In this document: piece by piece, positions 17,732-25,651 of the stretch | Layout of the letters: every line of letters starts with the position of its first letter | How positions within the stretch are numbered: the first letter of the stretch is position 1 | Assembly: GCA_035524095.1 (NCBI GenBank) | Contig: DATKPK010000238.1 | Span: 1 to 27,999 of the forward strand | Direction: 5' to 3' | DNA length: 27,999 nt | Origin: DATJUF01 sp035524095 | Lineage (GTDB): Bacteria; Desulfobacterota; Binatia; Binatales; Binataceae | Made by a program: the position numbers and the translations under genes | The notes under the pieces: generated by a model | The model's database searches: none | Told to the model about the DNA's origin: nothing | Seen by the model: only the letters and a program-made list of their open reading frames with translations

Positions 17732-18397
17732 GTGCTTAGCGGATTGATAGGTAAGAAGCTGGGAATGACCCAGGTCGGTGATGCAGCCGGAAGGGTGCGG
17801 CCAGTGACCGTAATTCAGCTTGGACCGTGTGCAGTGACGCAGATAAGGACCAAGCCGACCGACGGTTACGACTCTGTTCAGGTCACTTACGGCAAGCGCC
17901 GGTTGTCTCGCGTGACTTCGGCCCAACGTGGTCACTTCGCCAAGGCCGAGGTCGCCGCGGGTGTTGCCACGCGTGAATTCGGTCAGCGGGGTGAAAGCGA
18001 GCTTAAGCTCGGCCAAATGATCACGGTATCTGACGTCTTCAAGTCTGGTGATCCGGTAGACGTTTCTGGGATCTCAAAGGGTCATGGCTATGCTGGCGTG
18101 ATCAAGCGCCATCATTTTGCTGGATTCCCCGGATCGCACGGCACACATGAATATTTCCGTCATGGCGGTTCGATCGGCAATCGTTCTTACCCGGGGCGTG
18201 TTCGTAAGGGTCTGCGGATGGCCGGTCAGATGGGCAATAAAAAAGCAACGATCATGAATCTCAGGGTCATCGATATTCTTCCTGAAGACAACGCGATCGT
18301 AGTTTCCGGCTCGATTCCAGGTGCAGACGGCGGATTGGTGATCGTAAAGCATTCAGCGAAGGTCCCGAACTTCGTGGCGGAGCGCGCTAATGGGTGA
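17732..18397 (+). CDS. rplC: 50S ribosomal protein L3
   Basis: A 221-residue L3. The start is GTG at 17732, four bases after the rpsJ stop; the protein then reads LSGLIGKKLGMTQVG, the family N-terminus. The longer open frame upstream lies inside rpsJ and is not L3-like. The L3 signature FAGFPGSHGTHEYFRHGGSIG (in part) and the loop KGLRMAGQMGNKK that approaches the peptidyl-transferase centre are present. L3 is an early 50S assembly protein. Its last eight bases overlap rplD. Confidence 0.97.
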   Translation: MLSGLIGKKLGMTQVGDAAGRVRPVTVIQLGPCAVTQIRTKPTDGYDSVQVTYGKRRLSRVTSAQRGHFAKAEVAAGVATREFGQRGESELKLGQMITVSDVFKSGDPVDVSGISKGHGYAGVIKRHHFAGFPGSHGTHEYFRHGGSIGNRSYPGRVRKGLRMAGQMGNKKATIMNLRVIDILPEDNAIVVSGSIPGADGGLVIVKHSAKVPNFVAERANG

Positions 18398-19082
18398 TGG
18401 CGAGGCGACGGTGAAAGTTCCGCTGTTCAACGCCGAGCGTGAGCGCACGGGTGACTTTGAAGTTGCGAGCGCGGTATTTGGGCGTACCGGTGACAATTCC
18501 ATTCTGCATGAAGCGGTGCGGATGCAATTGGCCAAGCGGCGTGCCGGGACAGCCGCTACCAAAACCCGGGGATTGATTTCCGGTGGCGGGCGCAAGCCTT
18601 GGCGGCAGAAGGGTACGGGGCGCGCGCGCTCGGGTTCGAGTCGTTCGCCAATTTGGCGCCATGGCGGGACGATTTTCGGCCCACAACCGCGTGATTACTC
18701 GTACAAGATGCCAAAAAAGGCTTGGCGCCGTGCATTGACTCTGGCGATTTCCGATCGCGCGCTAAATGGCATGATGGTTGTGACAGAGTCGCTCGAGTTG
18801 GCTGAGCCTAAAACGCGATTGGCGAAAATTGCGCTCGAAGCCTTTGGGCTCAAGCATGCGCTGATCATTATCAGCGACGGCGAGGAAAGTTTCGGGCGTG
18901 CGGCACGCAACTTGGCTGCGCATAAAGTTTTGCATCTGGCCGGTCTGAATGTCTATGACGTGCTCAACTATGACGAACTATTAATGTCGTCAAACACGGC
19001 GCGAGCTATTGAAGGTCGTCTTGGTACGGGCGAATTGGGTGGGTTGAGCCAAGCTGAGCAGGAAGTTGAGGGCGCCGAATGA
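18390..19082 (+). CDS. rplD: 50S ribosomal protein L4
   Basis: A 230-residue L4, somewhat longer than the usual 200-210 because of a Gly/Glu-rich C-terminal tail after the last conserved strand (NVYDVLNYDELLMS). The exit-tunnel loop is present (GGGRKPWRQKGTGRARSGS, about residues 65-83). The ATG at 18390 overlaps the rplC stop by eight bases and has GGAG (18379-18382) seven bases upstream; GTG at 18411 is a weaker alternative start. In E. coli L4 represses the S10 operon by transcription attenuation; no room for that leader exists here. Confidence 0.97.
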   Translation: MGDGEATVKVPLFNAERERTGDFEVASAVFGRTGDNSILHEAVRMQLAKRRAGTAATKTRGLISGGGRKPWRQKGTGRARSGSSRSPIWRHGGTIFGPQPRDYSYKMPKKAWRRALTLAISDRALNGMMVVTESLELAEPKTRLAKIALEAFGLKHALIIISDGEESFGRAARNLAAHKVLHLAGLNVYDVLNYDELLMSSNTARAIEGRLGTGELGGLSQAEQEVEGAE

Positions 19083-19366
19083 GTGCAGAAACCTTGATCG
19101 TGGCGCCGCTAGTCACGGAGAAAGGTACGATCGTCAGCGAAAAAGCGAATCAGGTGGTGTTTCGCGTCCGCCCAGACGCGACTAAAGACAAAATCCGCCT
19201 GGTGGTTGAGGACATGTTCAAAGTCACCGTGACGCAGGTTCGCACGGCGAATTTCATTGGCAAGGAAAGACGGCGCGGCAAGACTTTGGGCCGGCGTCCG
19301 GATTGGAAAAAAGCTTACGTCACGCTCAAGGAGGGTGATCGGATCGAATTCTTCGAAGGTATGTAG
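19079..19366 (+). CDS. rplW: 50S ribosomal protein L23
   Basis: A 95-residue L23 of normal length, starting MSAETLIVAPLVTEKG and containing the conserved KVTVTQVRTANF strand and the RRGKTLGRRPDWKKAYVTL loop. L23 lies at the polypeptide exit and docks trigger factor and the signal recognition particle. Its ATG overlaps the rplD stop in an ATGA junction (19079-19082), which implies translational coupling. A 56-base gap separates it from rplB. Confidence 0.97.
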   Translation: MSAETLIVAPLVTEKGTIVSEKANQVVFRVRPDATKDKIRLVVEDMFKVTVTQVRTANFIGKERRRGKTLGRRPDWKKAYVTLKEGDRIEFFEGM

Positions 19367-19422
19367 ACGCGAAAGCAGTGCGTGCAGGACCTCGATGAGC
19401 GTACACGATCTAGTGATATCCG

Positions 19423-20256
19423 ATGGCCGTTATTCAACTTAAGCCCAATACGCCTGGTCAGCGTTTCATGCAGCTGGCGGATTTTTCGGTTCTGACCAAG
19501 AAAGAACCGGAGAAACGACTGCTGGCTCCGCTGAAGAAATCTGGTGGACGTAATAATCGTGGTCGCATGACCAGCCGCCATCGCGGCGGTGGCCATAAGC
19601 GGCGGCTGCGGATTATCGATTTGAAGCGTAATCGCGACGGCATTCCGGCAGTGGTAGTGGCGTTGGAGTACGATCCTAACCGGTCCGCGAATATCGCGCT
19701 CTTACATTACGTAGACGGCGATAAGGCCTATATCCTTGCGCCCGACGGCCTCAAGACTGGCGATAAGGTCGAGTGTGGTCCTGCGGCTGATATCAAGCCA
19801 GGCAATGCTCTTCCGCTCAAGAATATTCCGGTCGGCACAGTCGTTCATGCGATAGAGTTGAAGCCCGGAGCTGGTGCGCAATTGGCTCGAGGTGCCGGCG
19901 TACAAGCGCAGTTGATGGCAAAAGAGGGCAAGTTCGCCCTTTTAAAATTGCCTTCAGGCGAGCAACGCATGGTTCAAGCGGAATGCCGCGCGACGATTGG
20001 GCAGGTCGGAAATCTCGACCACGAAAATATCTCGATCGGCAAGGCGGGACGCTCGCGATGGTTGGGCAAGCGTTCGCATGTGCGGGGCGTGGCGATGAAT
20101 CCTGTCGATCATCCGCATGGCGGTGGCGAGGGCCGCTCGAAGGGTAATCATCCGCAATCGCCGTGGGGAACGCCTGCGAAAGGCTATAAGACACGCGGCA
20201 AGAAGACGTCTGACCGTTTCATCGTGAGTGGACGGCCGCGCGGCAAACGGGGCTAA
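19423..20256 (+). CDS. rplB: 50S ribosomal protein L2
   Basis: A 277-residue L2, the usual size. Conserved parts include SGGRNNRGRMTSRHRGGGHK near residue 40, the RNA-binding SH3-like fold in the middle, and the C-terminal signature GVAMNPVDHPHGGGEGR with the histidine needed for peptidyl-transferase activity. L2 is a primary 23S-binding protein that stabilises subunit association. No Shine-Dalgarno sequence is visible before the ATG at 19423, although the N-terminus MAVIQLKPNTPGQR fits the family. Confidence 0.98.
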   Translation: MAVIQLKPNTPGQRFMQLADFSVLTKKEPEKRLLAPLKKSGGRNNRGRMTSRHRGGGHKRRLRIIDLKRNRDGIPAVVVALEYDPNRSANIALLHYVDGDKAYILAPDGLKTGDKVECGPAADIKPGNALPLKNIPVGTVVHAIELKPGAGAQLARGAGVQAQLMAKEGKFALLKLPSGEQRMVQAECRATIGQVGNLDHENISIGKAGRSRWLGKRSHVRGVAMNPVDHPHGGGEGRSKGNHPQSPWGTPAKGYKTRGKKTSDRFIVSGRPRGKRG

Positions 20257-20263
20257 TTCCCAG

Positions 20264-20569
20264 ATGGCGAGATCATTAAAAAAGGGTCCGTTCGTCGACA
20301 TCCATCTTCAGAAGAAGGTCGAGGTAGCGAGTGCGGCGGGTGACAAGCGGATTATCAGAACCTGGTCACGCCGGTCGATGATCGTACCAGACATGATCGG
20401 TCTAACTTTCGCGGTGCACAATGGGCACAAGTTCATTCCGGTCTATTGCACTGAGAATATGGTTGGCCATAAGCTCGGAGAATTTTCCCCGACCAGAACC
20501 TTCCATGGCCATGCGGGCGACCGCAAGGGTGAGGTCAAATCGGGAGGCGCCCCGGCGCAACGCCGCTAG
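20264..20569 (+). CDS. rpsS: 30S ribosomal protein S19
   Basis: A 101-residue S19. The start at ATG 20264 gives the family N-terminus MARSLKKGPFVD; an open frame beginning at 20228 runs inside rplB and is not used. The signature HNGHKFIPVYCTENMVGHKL and FSPTRTFHGH are intact. S19 sits in the 30S head with S13 near the A-site tRNA. The C-terminal tail is slightly longer than in E. coli. It begins seven bases after rplB. Confidence 0.97.
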   Translation: MARSLKKGPFVDIHLQKKVEVASAAGDKRIIRTWSRRSMIVPDMIGLTFAVHNGHKFIPVYCTENMVGHKLGEFSPTRTFHGHAGDRKGEVKSGGAPAQRR

Positions 20570-20595
20570 GCCGAGGCAGACGGAGTAGGAATCTG

Positions 20596-20934
20596 ATGGA
20601 AGTAGTGGCGCGCACGCGCTTCGTGCGCATTTCGCCGCAAAAGTTGCGGCTGGTATGCGCATTGGTAGCGGGAAAAAAAGTCGAACAGGCATTGTCGATT
20701 TTGGAGTTTACGCCGAAGAAGGGCGCAAAGATTGTTTCGAAAACGCTAGTGGCGGCGATTGCGAATGCCCGCGATCAGCAGAATGTCGATGAGGACAAGC
20801 TCTACGTGAAGCGTGTTGTGGCCGATACTGGGCCGACTTGGAAACGTTCGATGCAACGCGCACATATGCATGCAACGCCGATTCTGAAACGCACCAGTCA
20901 CCTGACGGTGATCGTCGACGAGCAGGCCTCCTGA
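20596..20934 (+). CDS. rplV: 50S ribosomal protein L22
   Basis: A 112-residue L22, normal length, starting MEVVARTRFVRISPQKLRLV. The C-terminal beta-hairpin that lines the exit tunnel (PTWKRSMQRAHMHATPILKR, about residues 81-100) contacts macrolides in other bacteria and is complete. GGAG (20582-20585) precedes the ATG by ten bases. rpsC begins seven bases after its stop. Confidence 0.97.
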   Translation: MEVVARTRFVRISPQKLRLVCALVAGKKVEQALSILEFTPKKGAKIVSKTLVAAIANARDQQNVDEDKLYVKRVVADTGPTWKRSMQRAHMHATPILKRTSHLTVIVDEQAS

Positions 20935-20941
20935 GGAAACG

Positions 20942-21616
20942 ATGGGGCAAAAAACACATCCACGCGGATTGCGCTTGGGGATTATCGAAGGCTGGGACTC
21001 AAAGTGGTTCGCGAGCCACGATTACGTAGCTCTGTTGCATGAAGACTTAAAGCTGCGTGATTTTATCAAGAAGCGGCTTTATCACGCGGGTATCTCGCGA
21101 ATCGAAATCGAGCGGATGGCCAACAAGGCCAAGGTTAATATCTACACCGCGCGACCCGGTATCGTGATCGGTAAGAAGGGCGTCGAGATCGATAAGCTCA
21201 AGACGGATATTCAGAAGATGATGAAGGGCAAGGAAGCCTTCATCAATATTCATGAAGTCCGCCGCCCCGACCTCGATCCTCAATTGGTGGCTGAGAACAT
21301 CGCTCTGCAGTTGGAGCGGCGGGTGACCTTTCGCCGTGCGATGAAGGAAGCGGTATTGCGCGCTATGCGGATGGGTGCACAAGGCGTCCGCGTACAAGTC
21401 TCCGGACGGCTCGGCGGTGCCGAAATCGCGCGTCGAGAATGGTATCGAGAGGGGCGTGTGCCTCTGCAAACGCTGCGCGCTGATGTAGCTTACGGTTTTG
21501 CCGAAGCGAAGACGACGTACGGCGTGATTGGTGTGAAGGTCTGGATCTTTCGCGGCGAAATTCTAACCCGCCAGGAAGAAGCGGCCAAGCGCGCGGGAGC
21601 TGCGCAGCAGGGTTGA
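20942..21616 (+). CDS. rpsC: 30S ribosomal protein S3
   Basis: A 224-residue S3. The N-terminus MGQKTHPRGLRLGI is the family pattern. A KH domain carries the GKKG loop at residues 77-80 (RPGIVIGKKG), and the C-terminal domain has RREWYREGRVPLQTLRADV. S3 forms part of the mRNA entry tunnel and its helicase activity. Tight spacing to rplV and 29 bases to rplP place it in the S10 operon. Confidence 0.98.
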   Translation: MGQKTHPRGLRLGIIEGWDSKWFASHDYVALLHEDLKLRDFIKKRLYHAGISRIEIERMANKAKVNIYTARPGIVIGKKGVEIDKLKTDIQKMMKGKEAFINIHEVRRPDLDPQLVAENIALQLERRVTFRRAMKEAVLRAMRMGAQGVRVQVSGRLGGAEIARREWYREGRVPLQTLRADVAYGFAEAKTTYGVIGVKVWIFRGEILTRQEEAAKRAGAAQQG

Positions 21617-21645
21617 CGAGCAGGCTGAAGTAACGGACTCGACCG

Positions 21646-22071
21646 ATGTTATCACCGAAGAAAGTAAAGTATCGCAAGATCCAGAAGGGGCGAGTGGCCG
21701 GAGCTGACTCCCGTGGGCTCGAACTGGCTTTCGGCGACTTTGGATTGAAGAGTATCGAGACGGCAAGAGTCGATGCTCGTGCCTTGGAAGCGGCTCGTAT
21801 TGCGCTCACGCGCCATATCAAGCGCGGCGGGCGCGTTTGGATTCGTGTATTTCCGGATAAGCCCTTCACCAAAAAGCCTGCCGAAACACGCATGGGTAAA
21901 GGCAAAGGCGCGCCTGAAGGATGGGTTGCGCCGGTACGGGTAGGAAGGATTCTGTTCGAGATGGAAGGAGTTGATCGCGCAACCGCGCGCGAAGCGATGA
22001 GGCTCGCTGCTCATAAATTGCCGGTCAAGACCGTTGTCGTGGAACGGGAGGCCGAAGCCTTTGGAGCTTGA
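21646..22071 (+). CDS. rplP: 50S ribosomal protein L16
   Basis: A 141-residue L16 starting MLSPKKVKYRKIQKGR. It contains RGGRVWIRVFPDKPFTKKP and AETRMGKGKGAPEGWVAPV, the loop near the peptidyl-transferase centre; the arginine in the ETRMGKGKG segment is the site hydroxylated by RoxA in E. coli. L16 organises the A-site tRNA elbow region. Its last 11 bases overlap the probable start of rpmC. Confidence 0.98.
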   Translation: MLSPKKVKYRKIQKGRVAGADSRGLELAFGDFGLKSIETARVDARALEAARIALTRHIKRGGRVWIRVFPDKPFTKKPAETRMGKGKGAPEGWVAPVRVGRILFEMEGVDRATAREAMRLAAHKLPVKTVVVEREAEAFGA

Positions 22072-22279
22072 TGAACTGAAACAGATGAGTGCTCCCGATT
22101 TGGGAATTAAGGAACGCGAAACGCGTGAGGAGCTTTTTCGCTTGCGGCTCAAGCTAAGGACTAACCAGCTCGATAACCGGGCGAATTATCGCAAAGCCCG
22201 CCGCGAGTTGGCGCGGATCCTCACTTTGATTAATCAGAAGCGTGAGACTGTTACGGTCGCTCGGGGTAGTGGAGCTTAG
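22061..22279 (+). CDS. rpmC: 50S ribosomal protein L29
   Basis: A two-helix coiled L29 with the family core REELFRLRLKLRTNQLDNRA and KARRELARILTLIN. The open frame extends upstream to 22034, but the best start is TTG at 22061. It is preceded by GGGAGG (22046-22051) with a nine-base spacer, and the product MELDELKQMSAPDL aligns with the usual L29 N-terminus. That gives 72 residues and an 11-base overlap with rplP. L29 lies at the exit tunnel beside L23. The tail beyond residue 60 (NQKRETVTVARGSGA) is a little longer than in E. coli. Confidence 0.93.
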   Translation: MELDELKQMSAPDLGIKERETREELFRLRLKLRTNQLDNRANYRKARRELARILTLINQKRETVTVARGSGA

Positions 22280-22282
22280 GCG

Positions 22283-22537
22283 ATGCGCGAGCGTATCAAA
22301 CGGCGCGAAGGCACTGTAGTTTCGGCGAAAATGACCAAAACGGTGGTCGTTCAAGTCGAACGGCTAGTTGAACACAAGCTCTACGGCAAGCGACTTCGGA
22401 TGCGTAAACGCTACATGGCGCATGACGAAGGCGGAACGTGTCACGAGGGTGACCGCGTACTGATTATCGAAGCGCGCCCGCTTTCGCGGCACAAACGTTG
22501 GCGAGTTAGCCAGATCGTGCAACAAGCGGCACGTTAG
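22283..22537 (+). CDS. rpsQ: 30S ribosomal protein S17
   Basis: An 84-residue S17 of normal length with an OB fold: REGTVVSAKMTKTVVVQVER at the start, KRYMAHDEGGTCHEGDRVLI in the middle, and the basic SRHKRWRVSQIV end. S17 binds 16S helices 7 and 11 early in 30S assembly. It begins three bases after rpmC, with GGAG of the rpmC end (22270-22273) as the likely ribosome-binding site. Confidence 0.97.
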   Translation: MRERIKRREGTVVSAKMTKTVVVQVERLVEHKLYGKRLRMRKRYMAHDEGGTCHEGDRVLIIEARPLSRHKRWRVSQIVQQAAR

Positions 22538-22564
22538 GATTCAGCGAGGGGAACGTAGACCGCG

Positions 22565-22933
22565 ATGGTGCAAACGGAAACGGTATTGAGCGTGGCGGAC
22601 AATTCAGGCGCCCGCAAGGTGATGTGTATTAAGGTGCTTGGCGGCTCGAAGCGGCGCTACGCGACGATTGGCGACATCATCGTGGTCGCAGTCAAAGAGG
22701 CGATTCCCAACGCCAAGGTCAAAAAGGGCGACGTGAGCAAAGCTGTCATTGTGCGAACTGCGCGCGAAGTGAGTCGCACCGACGGCAGTTATATTCGGTT
22801 TGACGATAACTCAGCGGTGCTGATCGATAATCAGAATGAACCGATAGGTACACGTATTTTTGGCCCCGTAGCGCGAGAATTGCGTGCCAAGCGATTCTTG
22901 AAGATTATCTCGCTGGCACCGGAGGTTCTGTGA
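22565..22933 (+). CDS. rplN: 50S ribosomal protein L14
   Basis: A 122-residue L14, exactly the usual length, starting MVQTETVLSVADNSGARKVM and ending LKIISLAPEVL. The central signature KKGDVSKAVIVRT is present. L14 binds 23S rRNA with L19 at the subunit interface and is the docking site for the silencing factor RsfS. A GCGAGGGGA stretch lies about 15 bases upstream of the ATG. It follows rpsQ after 27 bases. Confidence 0.98.
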   Translation: MVQTETVLSVADNSGARKVMCIKVLGGSKRRYATIGDIIVVAVKEAIPNAKVKKGDVSKAVIVRTAREVSRTDGSYIRFDDNSAVLIDNQNEPIGTRIFGPVARELRAKRFLKIISLAPEVL

Positions 22934-22972
22934 TGTTGAGCAGAATTACGGTAGTCGCGTGGAGGTTCGCGC

Positions 22973-23317
22973 ATGGCGGTTGAGCTTCACGCGGTTAAGT
23001 ATAAAGTTCGCAAGAATGACACCGTGATGGTGATCAAGGGTCGCGAACGGGGTAAGACCGGCAAGGTCTTGCGCGTGATTCCGGAGACGGGTCGCGTGGT
23101 GGTAGAGCGACTCAATATGATCAAACGGCATTCCAAACAGCGCGGCGCGCAAAGCCCGAGTGGCATCGTCGAGAAAGAGGCAGCGCTTCAGATCGCCAAC
23201 GTAATGATTTTCTGCGATCGCTGTAACGCTCCGGTCCGCGTTGGCGTGAAGGTGGCGGACGACGGTGCGAATACAAGGGTCTGCCGTCGATGCGGCGAAG
23301 GTTTGGGTAATGATTGA
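22973..23317 (+). CDS. rplX: 50S ribosomal protein L24
   Basis: A 114-residue L24. The KOW motif is at VRKNDTVMVIKGRERGKTGKV in part (residues about 12-32). The C-terminal half has two CxxC pairs, Cys81/Cys84 (CDRC) and Cys104/Cys107 (CRRC), a zinc-ribbon form that is common but not universal. L24 initiates 50S assembly. GGAGG stands seven bases before the ATG at 22973. Its stop TGA (23315-23317) overlaps the rplE ATG by one base. Confidence 0.97.
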   Translation: MAVELHAVKYKVRKNDTVMVIKGRERGKTGKVLRVIPETGRVVVERLNMIKRHSKQRGAQSPSGIVEKEAALQIANVMIFCDRCNAPVRVGVKVADDGANTRVCRRCGEGLGND

Positions 23318-24030
23318 TGGCTGACGAAGAAAAGGGCCAAAAAAAATCGAAAGACCCTGGGCGTGGCGAGGCTTTTCGGCAAGCCAACAGGAAGCGCCGA
23401 GAGGCAGCCGAAGCGGAAGCTCGGGCCGATTCTGTACCGGATGAAGCACCATTGGAGGCTGAGCCCAAGGTTCCCGCGCGGCTGCGTCTCCGTTACGAGC
23501 AAGAGATCGTCCCAGCTTTGATGCGTGAGCTTAAGATCGAAAATCGAATGCGGGTGCCGAAGCTGGACAAGATCGTGATTAATATGGCGCTGGGTGAGGC
23601 ACGGGAAAACGTGAAAATTCTCGACGCCGCGACTGATGAGATTAAACAGATTACCGGTCAGAAGCCGGTCGTGACGCGGGCCCGAAAGGCGATCTCGAAT
23701 TTTAAACTGCGTGAGGGGATGCCAATCGGTGTCATGGTGACGCTCCGTCGTGACCGCATGTACGAATTTCTTGATCGGATGGTTACGATCGCGCTACCTC
23801 GCGTTCGCGATTTCAGAGGCGTCAGCGACAAGTCGTTTGACGGGCGTGGTAATTACTCGCTCGGTCTGCGCGAGCACACAATTTTTCCCGAACTGAACCT
23901 TGACAAGATTGAGAAGGTGAAGGGAATGACCGTTTCGATTACGACGACTGCGGCCAGTGATTTTGAAGGCCTGACGCTCTTGAAGGCGCTTGGGATACCG
24001 TTCCGCGGGGCTGGTGACGCGAGAGCATAG
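23317..24030 (+). CDS. rplE: 50S ribosomal protein L5 with N-terminal extension
   Basis: A 237-residue L5, against about 180 in most bacteria. The canonical fold begins near residue 53 (ARLRLRYEQEIVPALMREL) and contains TGQKPVVTRARKAISNFK, DFRGVSDKSFDGRGNYSLG and a normal C-terminus. The first 50 or so residues are charged and low in complexity (Lys/Arg/Glu/Ala-rich). The ATG at 23317 forms a TGATG junction with rplX; a TTG at 23314 is in frame but inferior. No start with a good ribosome-binding site exists near the canonical N-terminus (TTG at 23452 is the nearest), so the extension is probably translated. L5 binds 5S rRNA and contacts P-site tRNA. Confidence 0.93.
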   Translation: MADEEKGQKKSKDPGRGEAFRQANRKRREAAEAEARADSVPDEAPLEAEPKVPARLRLRYEQEIVPALMRELKIENRMRVPKLDKIVINMALGEARENVKILDAATDEIKQITGQKPVVTRARKAISNFKLREGMPIGVMVTLRRDRMYEFLDRMVTIALPRVRDFRGVSDKSFDGRGNYSLGLREHTIFPELNLDKIEKVKGMTVSITTTAASDFEGLTLLKALGIPFRGAGDARA

Positions 24031-24052
24031 CTCCCGCGCGAGGATTGTAGGC

Positions 24053-24238
24053 ATGGCTAAGACATCGTTGCGGGTGAAAGCGACTCGCACGCCAAAATTT
24101 AAGGTGCGAGGCTATAATCGTTGTCCGTTATGCGGTCGCGCGCGAGCTTTTTATCGCCGGTTCAAAATGTGCCGATTATGTTTGCGTAAGCTCGCATTGC
24201 GAGGATCGCTGCCGGGCGTGGTGAAGGCGAGTTGGTGA
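24053..24238 (+). CDS. rpsN: 30S ribosomal protein S14, zinc type
   Basis: A 61-residue short S14 (sometimes named rpsZ) with the zinc site Cys24, Cys27, Cys40 and Cys43 (CPLC and CRLC). The start is ATG 24053, giving MAKTSLRVKATRTPKFKVRGYNRC in family form. GAGG (24040-24043) is nine bases upstream; the longer open frame from 23990 runs within rplE. S14 helps assemble the 30S head with S3 and S10. Like L33 here, it is the zinc-dependent paralogue. Confidence 0.97.
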   Translation: MAKTSLRVKATRTPKFKVRGYNRCPLCGRARAFYRRFKMCRLCLRKLALRGSLPGVVKASW

Positions 24239-24295
24239 ATAGCGGAGTTTATCAGCTTATGAAGACGAAGATGGCGGTGCGCGCGGAGGATATTG

Positions 24296-24694
24296 ATGTC
24301 ACAGACTGACCCAATTGCGGAGTTGCTCACGCGTATCCGCAACGCGATGCACGCGCGTTACAACCAGGTCGAGATTGCTCAGTCGCGCTTGCGCGAAGCT
24401 ATCTGCCGCGTGCTGGTAGCGGAAGGTTTTCTCGCAGGAGTTGAAGTCAACGGCGAAGGCTATAAGAAGAAGCTGACGCTGGCCTTACGGTATTCCATCA
24501 CTCGCGAACCCGTTATCCGCGGGTTGCAGCGCGTCAGTCGGCCCAGCTTGAGGCGCTATGCCGGGGCTGCGACGATGCCACGCGTGACGGGTGGTATGGG
24601 GCTTCAGGTAGTTTCGACACCCCTCGGGGTTATGACTGATCGCGAAGCGCGTCGGCGAAAAGTTGGTGGTGAAATCCTGCTGAAGGTCTGGTAG
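24296..24694 (+). CDS. rpsH: 30S ribosomal protein S8
   Basis: A 132-residue S8 starting MSQTDPIAELLTRIRNAM and ending with the signature TDREARRRKVGGEILLKVW. S8 binds the central domain of 16S rRNA and in E. coli represses the spc operon by binding the rplX-rplE region. Here rplX and rplE overlap, so any such site must lie within coding sequence. The ATG at 24296 has GGAGGA (24285-24290) five bases upstream, one of the best ribosome-binding sites in the window; TTG 24293 is not preferred. Confidence 0.98.
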   Translation: MSQTDPIAELLTRIRNAMHARYNQVEIAQSRLREAICRVLVAEGFLAGVEVNGEGYKKKLTLALRYSITREPVIRGLQRVSRPSLRRYAGAATMPRVTGGMGLQVVSTPLGVMTDREARRRKVGGEILLKVW

Positions 24695-24697
24695 GCG

Positions 24698-25249
24698 ATG
24701 TCGAGAATAGGAAAATTGCCTATAACGCTTGAGCCGGGCGTAAAGGCTTCAATAGCCAATGGGACAATTAAGCTTGAAGGTCCCAAAGGCAAACTCGAAA
24801 CCCGGATTCATGATGGGTTCGCGGTCACGATTGAAAACAACCAGATCGTGGTGAAGCGGCCCGGCGATACTCAGGAAGAGCGATCTGTGCATGGCCTGAT
24901 GCGCAAGTTGATCGCCAATATGGCGCAAGGCGTCGGTAAGGGTTTCACGACAGTGCTCGAGATCAATGGAGTCGGTTACCGAGCGGAAGCCAAACCGGGA
25001 CAAATCAATTTCGCCTTGGGATACTCCCATCCGATCGTTTACCAGCTTCCGCCAGGGGTAACGGCGAAGGTTGAACGCCAGGTGCTTTTGACCTTGGAGA
25101 GCGCCGACCGGCAATTGATCGGCACGGTTGCAGCGCAAATCAGAGCGCTCAGGCCGCCTGAACCGTACAAGGGTAAGGGCATTAAATACGCAACTGAGAA
25201 AATTCGCCGCAAGGCTGGTAAAGCTGCGGCGGGTTCGAGCTCGGGTTAA
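24698..25249 (+). CDS. rplF: 50S ribosomal protein L6
   Basis: A 183-residue L6 of two homologous domains. It starts MSRIGKLPITLEPGVKA and ends with the signature RPPEPYKGKGIKYATEKIRRKAGK plus a short Ser/Gly tail. The central GLMRKLIANMAQGVGKGF helix-turn is conserved. L6 lies near the sarcin-ricin loop and the factor-binding site. It begins three bases after the rpsH stop, so coupling is expected. Confidence 0.98.
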   Translation: MSRIGKLPITLEPGVKASIANGTIKLEGPKGKLETRIHDGFAVTIENNQIVVKRPGDTQEERSVHGLMRKLIANMAQGVGKGFTTVLEINGVGYRAEAKPGQINFALGYSHPIVYQLPPGVTAKVERQVLLTLESADRQLIGTVAAQIRALRPPEPYKGKGIKYATEKIRRKAGKAAAGSSSG

Positions 25250-25267
25250 GGATACAGACGAACGGCA

Positions 25268-25630
25268 ATGGCTCTGGAGCGATCGCAAAAACGTGATTTA
25301 CGCCGCGGGCGGGTGCGCCGCAAGGTTCGTGGCAGCGACGAACGGCCGCGGCTCTCGGTTTATCGTTCACTGCATCACCTGTATGTGCAAGTGATTTCCG
25401 ACGAAAGCGGCGCAACGCTGGTGTCCGCCTCGACTGCGGCCAAGGGCTTGCGCGACGGCCTGAGCAGTCGGCGCAACGTGGCGGCGGCGAAAGCAATCGG
25501 CAAGGCTATTGCCGAACGATGCCGTGAAAAGGGTATCGAACAGGTGGTGTTCGATCGCAATGGGTTTCTTTATCACGGACGGGTCAAAGCGCTCGCGGAA
25601 GCAGCGCGTGAAGCTGGCCTGAAGTTTTAG
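25268..25630 (+). CDS. rplR: 50S ribosomal protein L18
   Basis: A 120-residue L18 of normal length. The basic N-terminus (KRDLRRGRVRRKVRG) binds 5S rRNA; RPRLSVYRSLHHLYVQVI and the C-terminal FDRNGFLYHGRVKALAEAARE-type signature follow. L18 with L5 and L25-type proteins forms the 5S particle. It follows rplF after 18 bases. The ribosome-binding site is weak. Confidence 0.97.
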   Translation: MALERSQKRDLRRGRVRRKVRGSDERPRLSVYRSLHHLYVQVISDESGATLVSASTAAKGLRDGLSSRRNVAAAKAIGKAIAERCREKGIEQVVFDRNGFLYHGRVKALAEAAREAGLKF

Positions 25631-25651
25631 GCGCGGCAAGAGGTATCGCGA

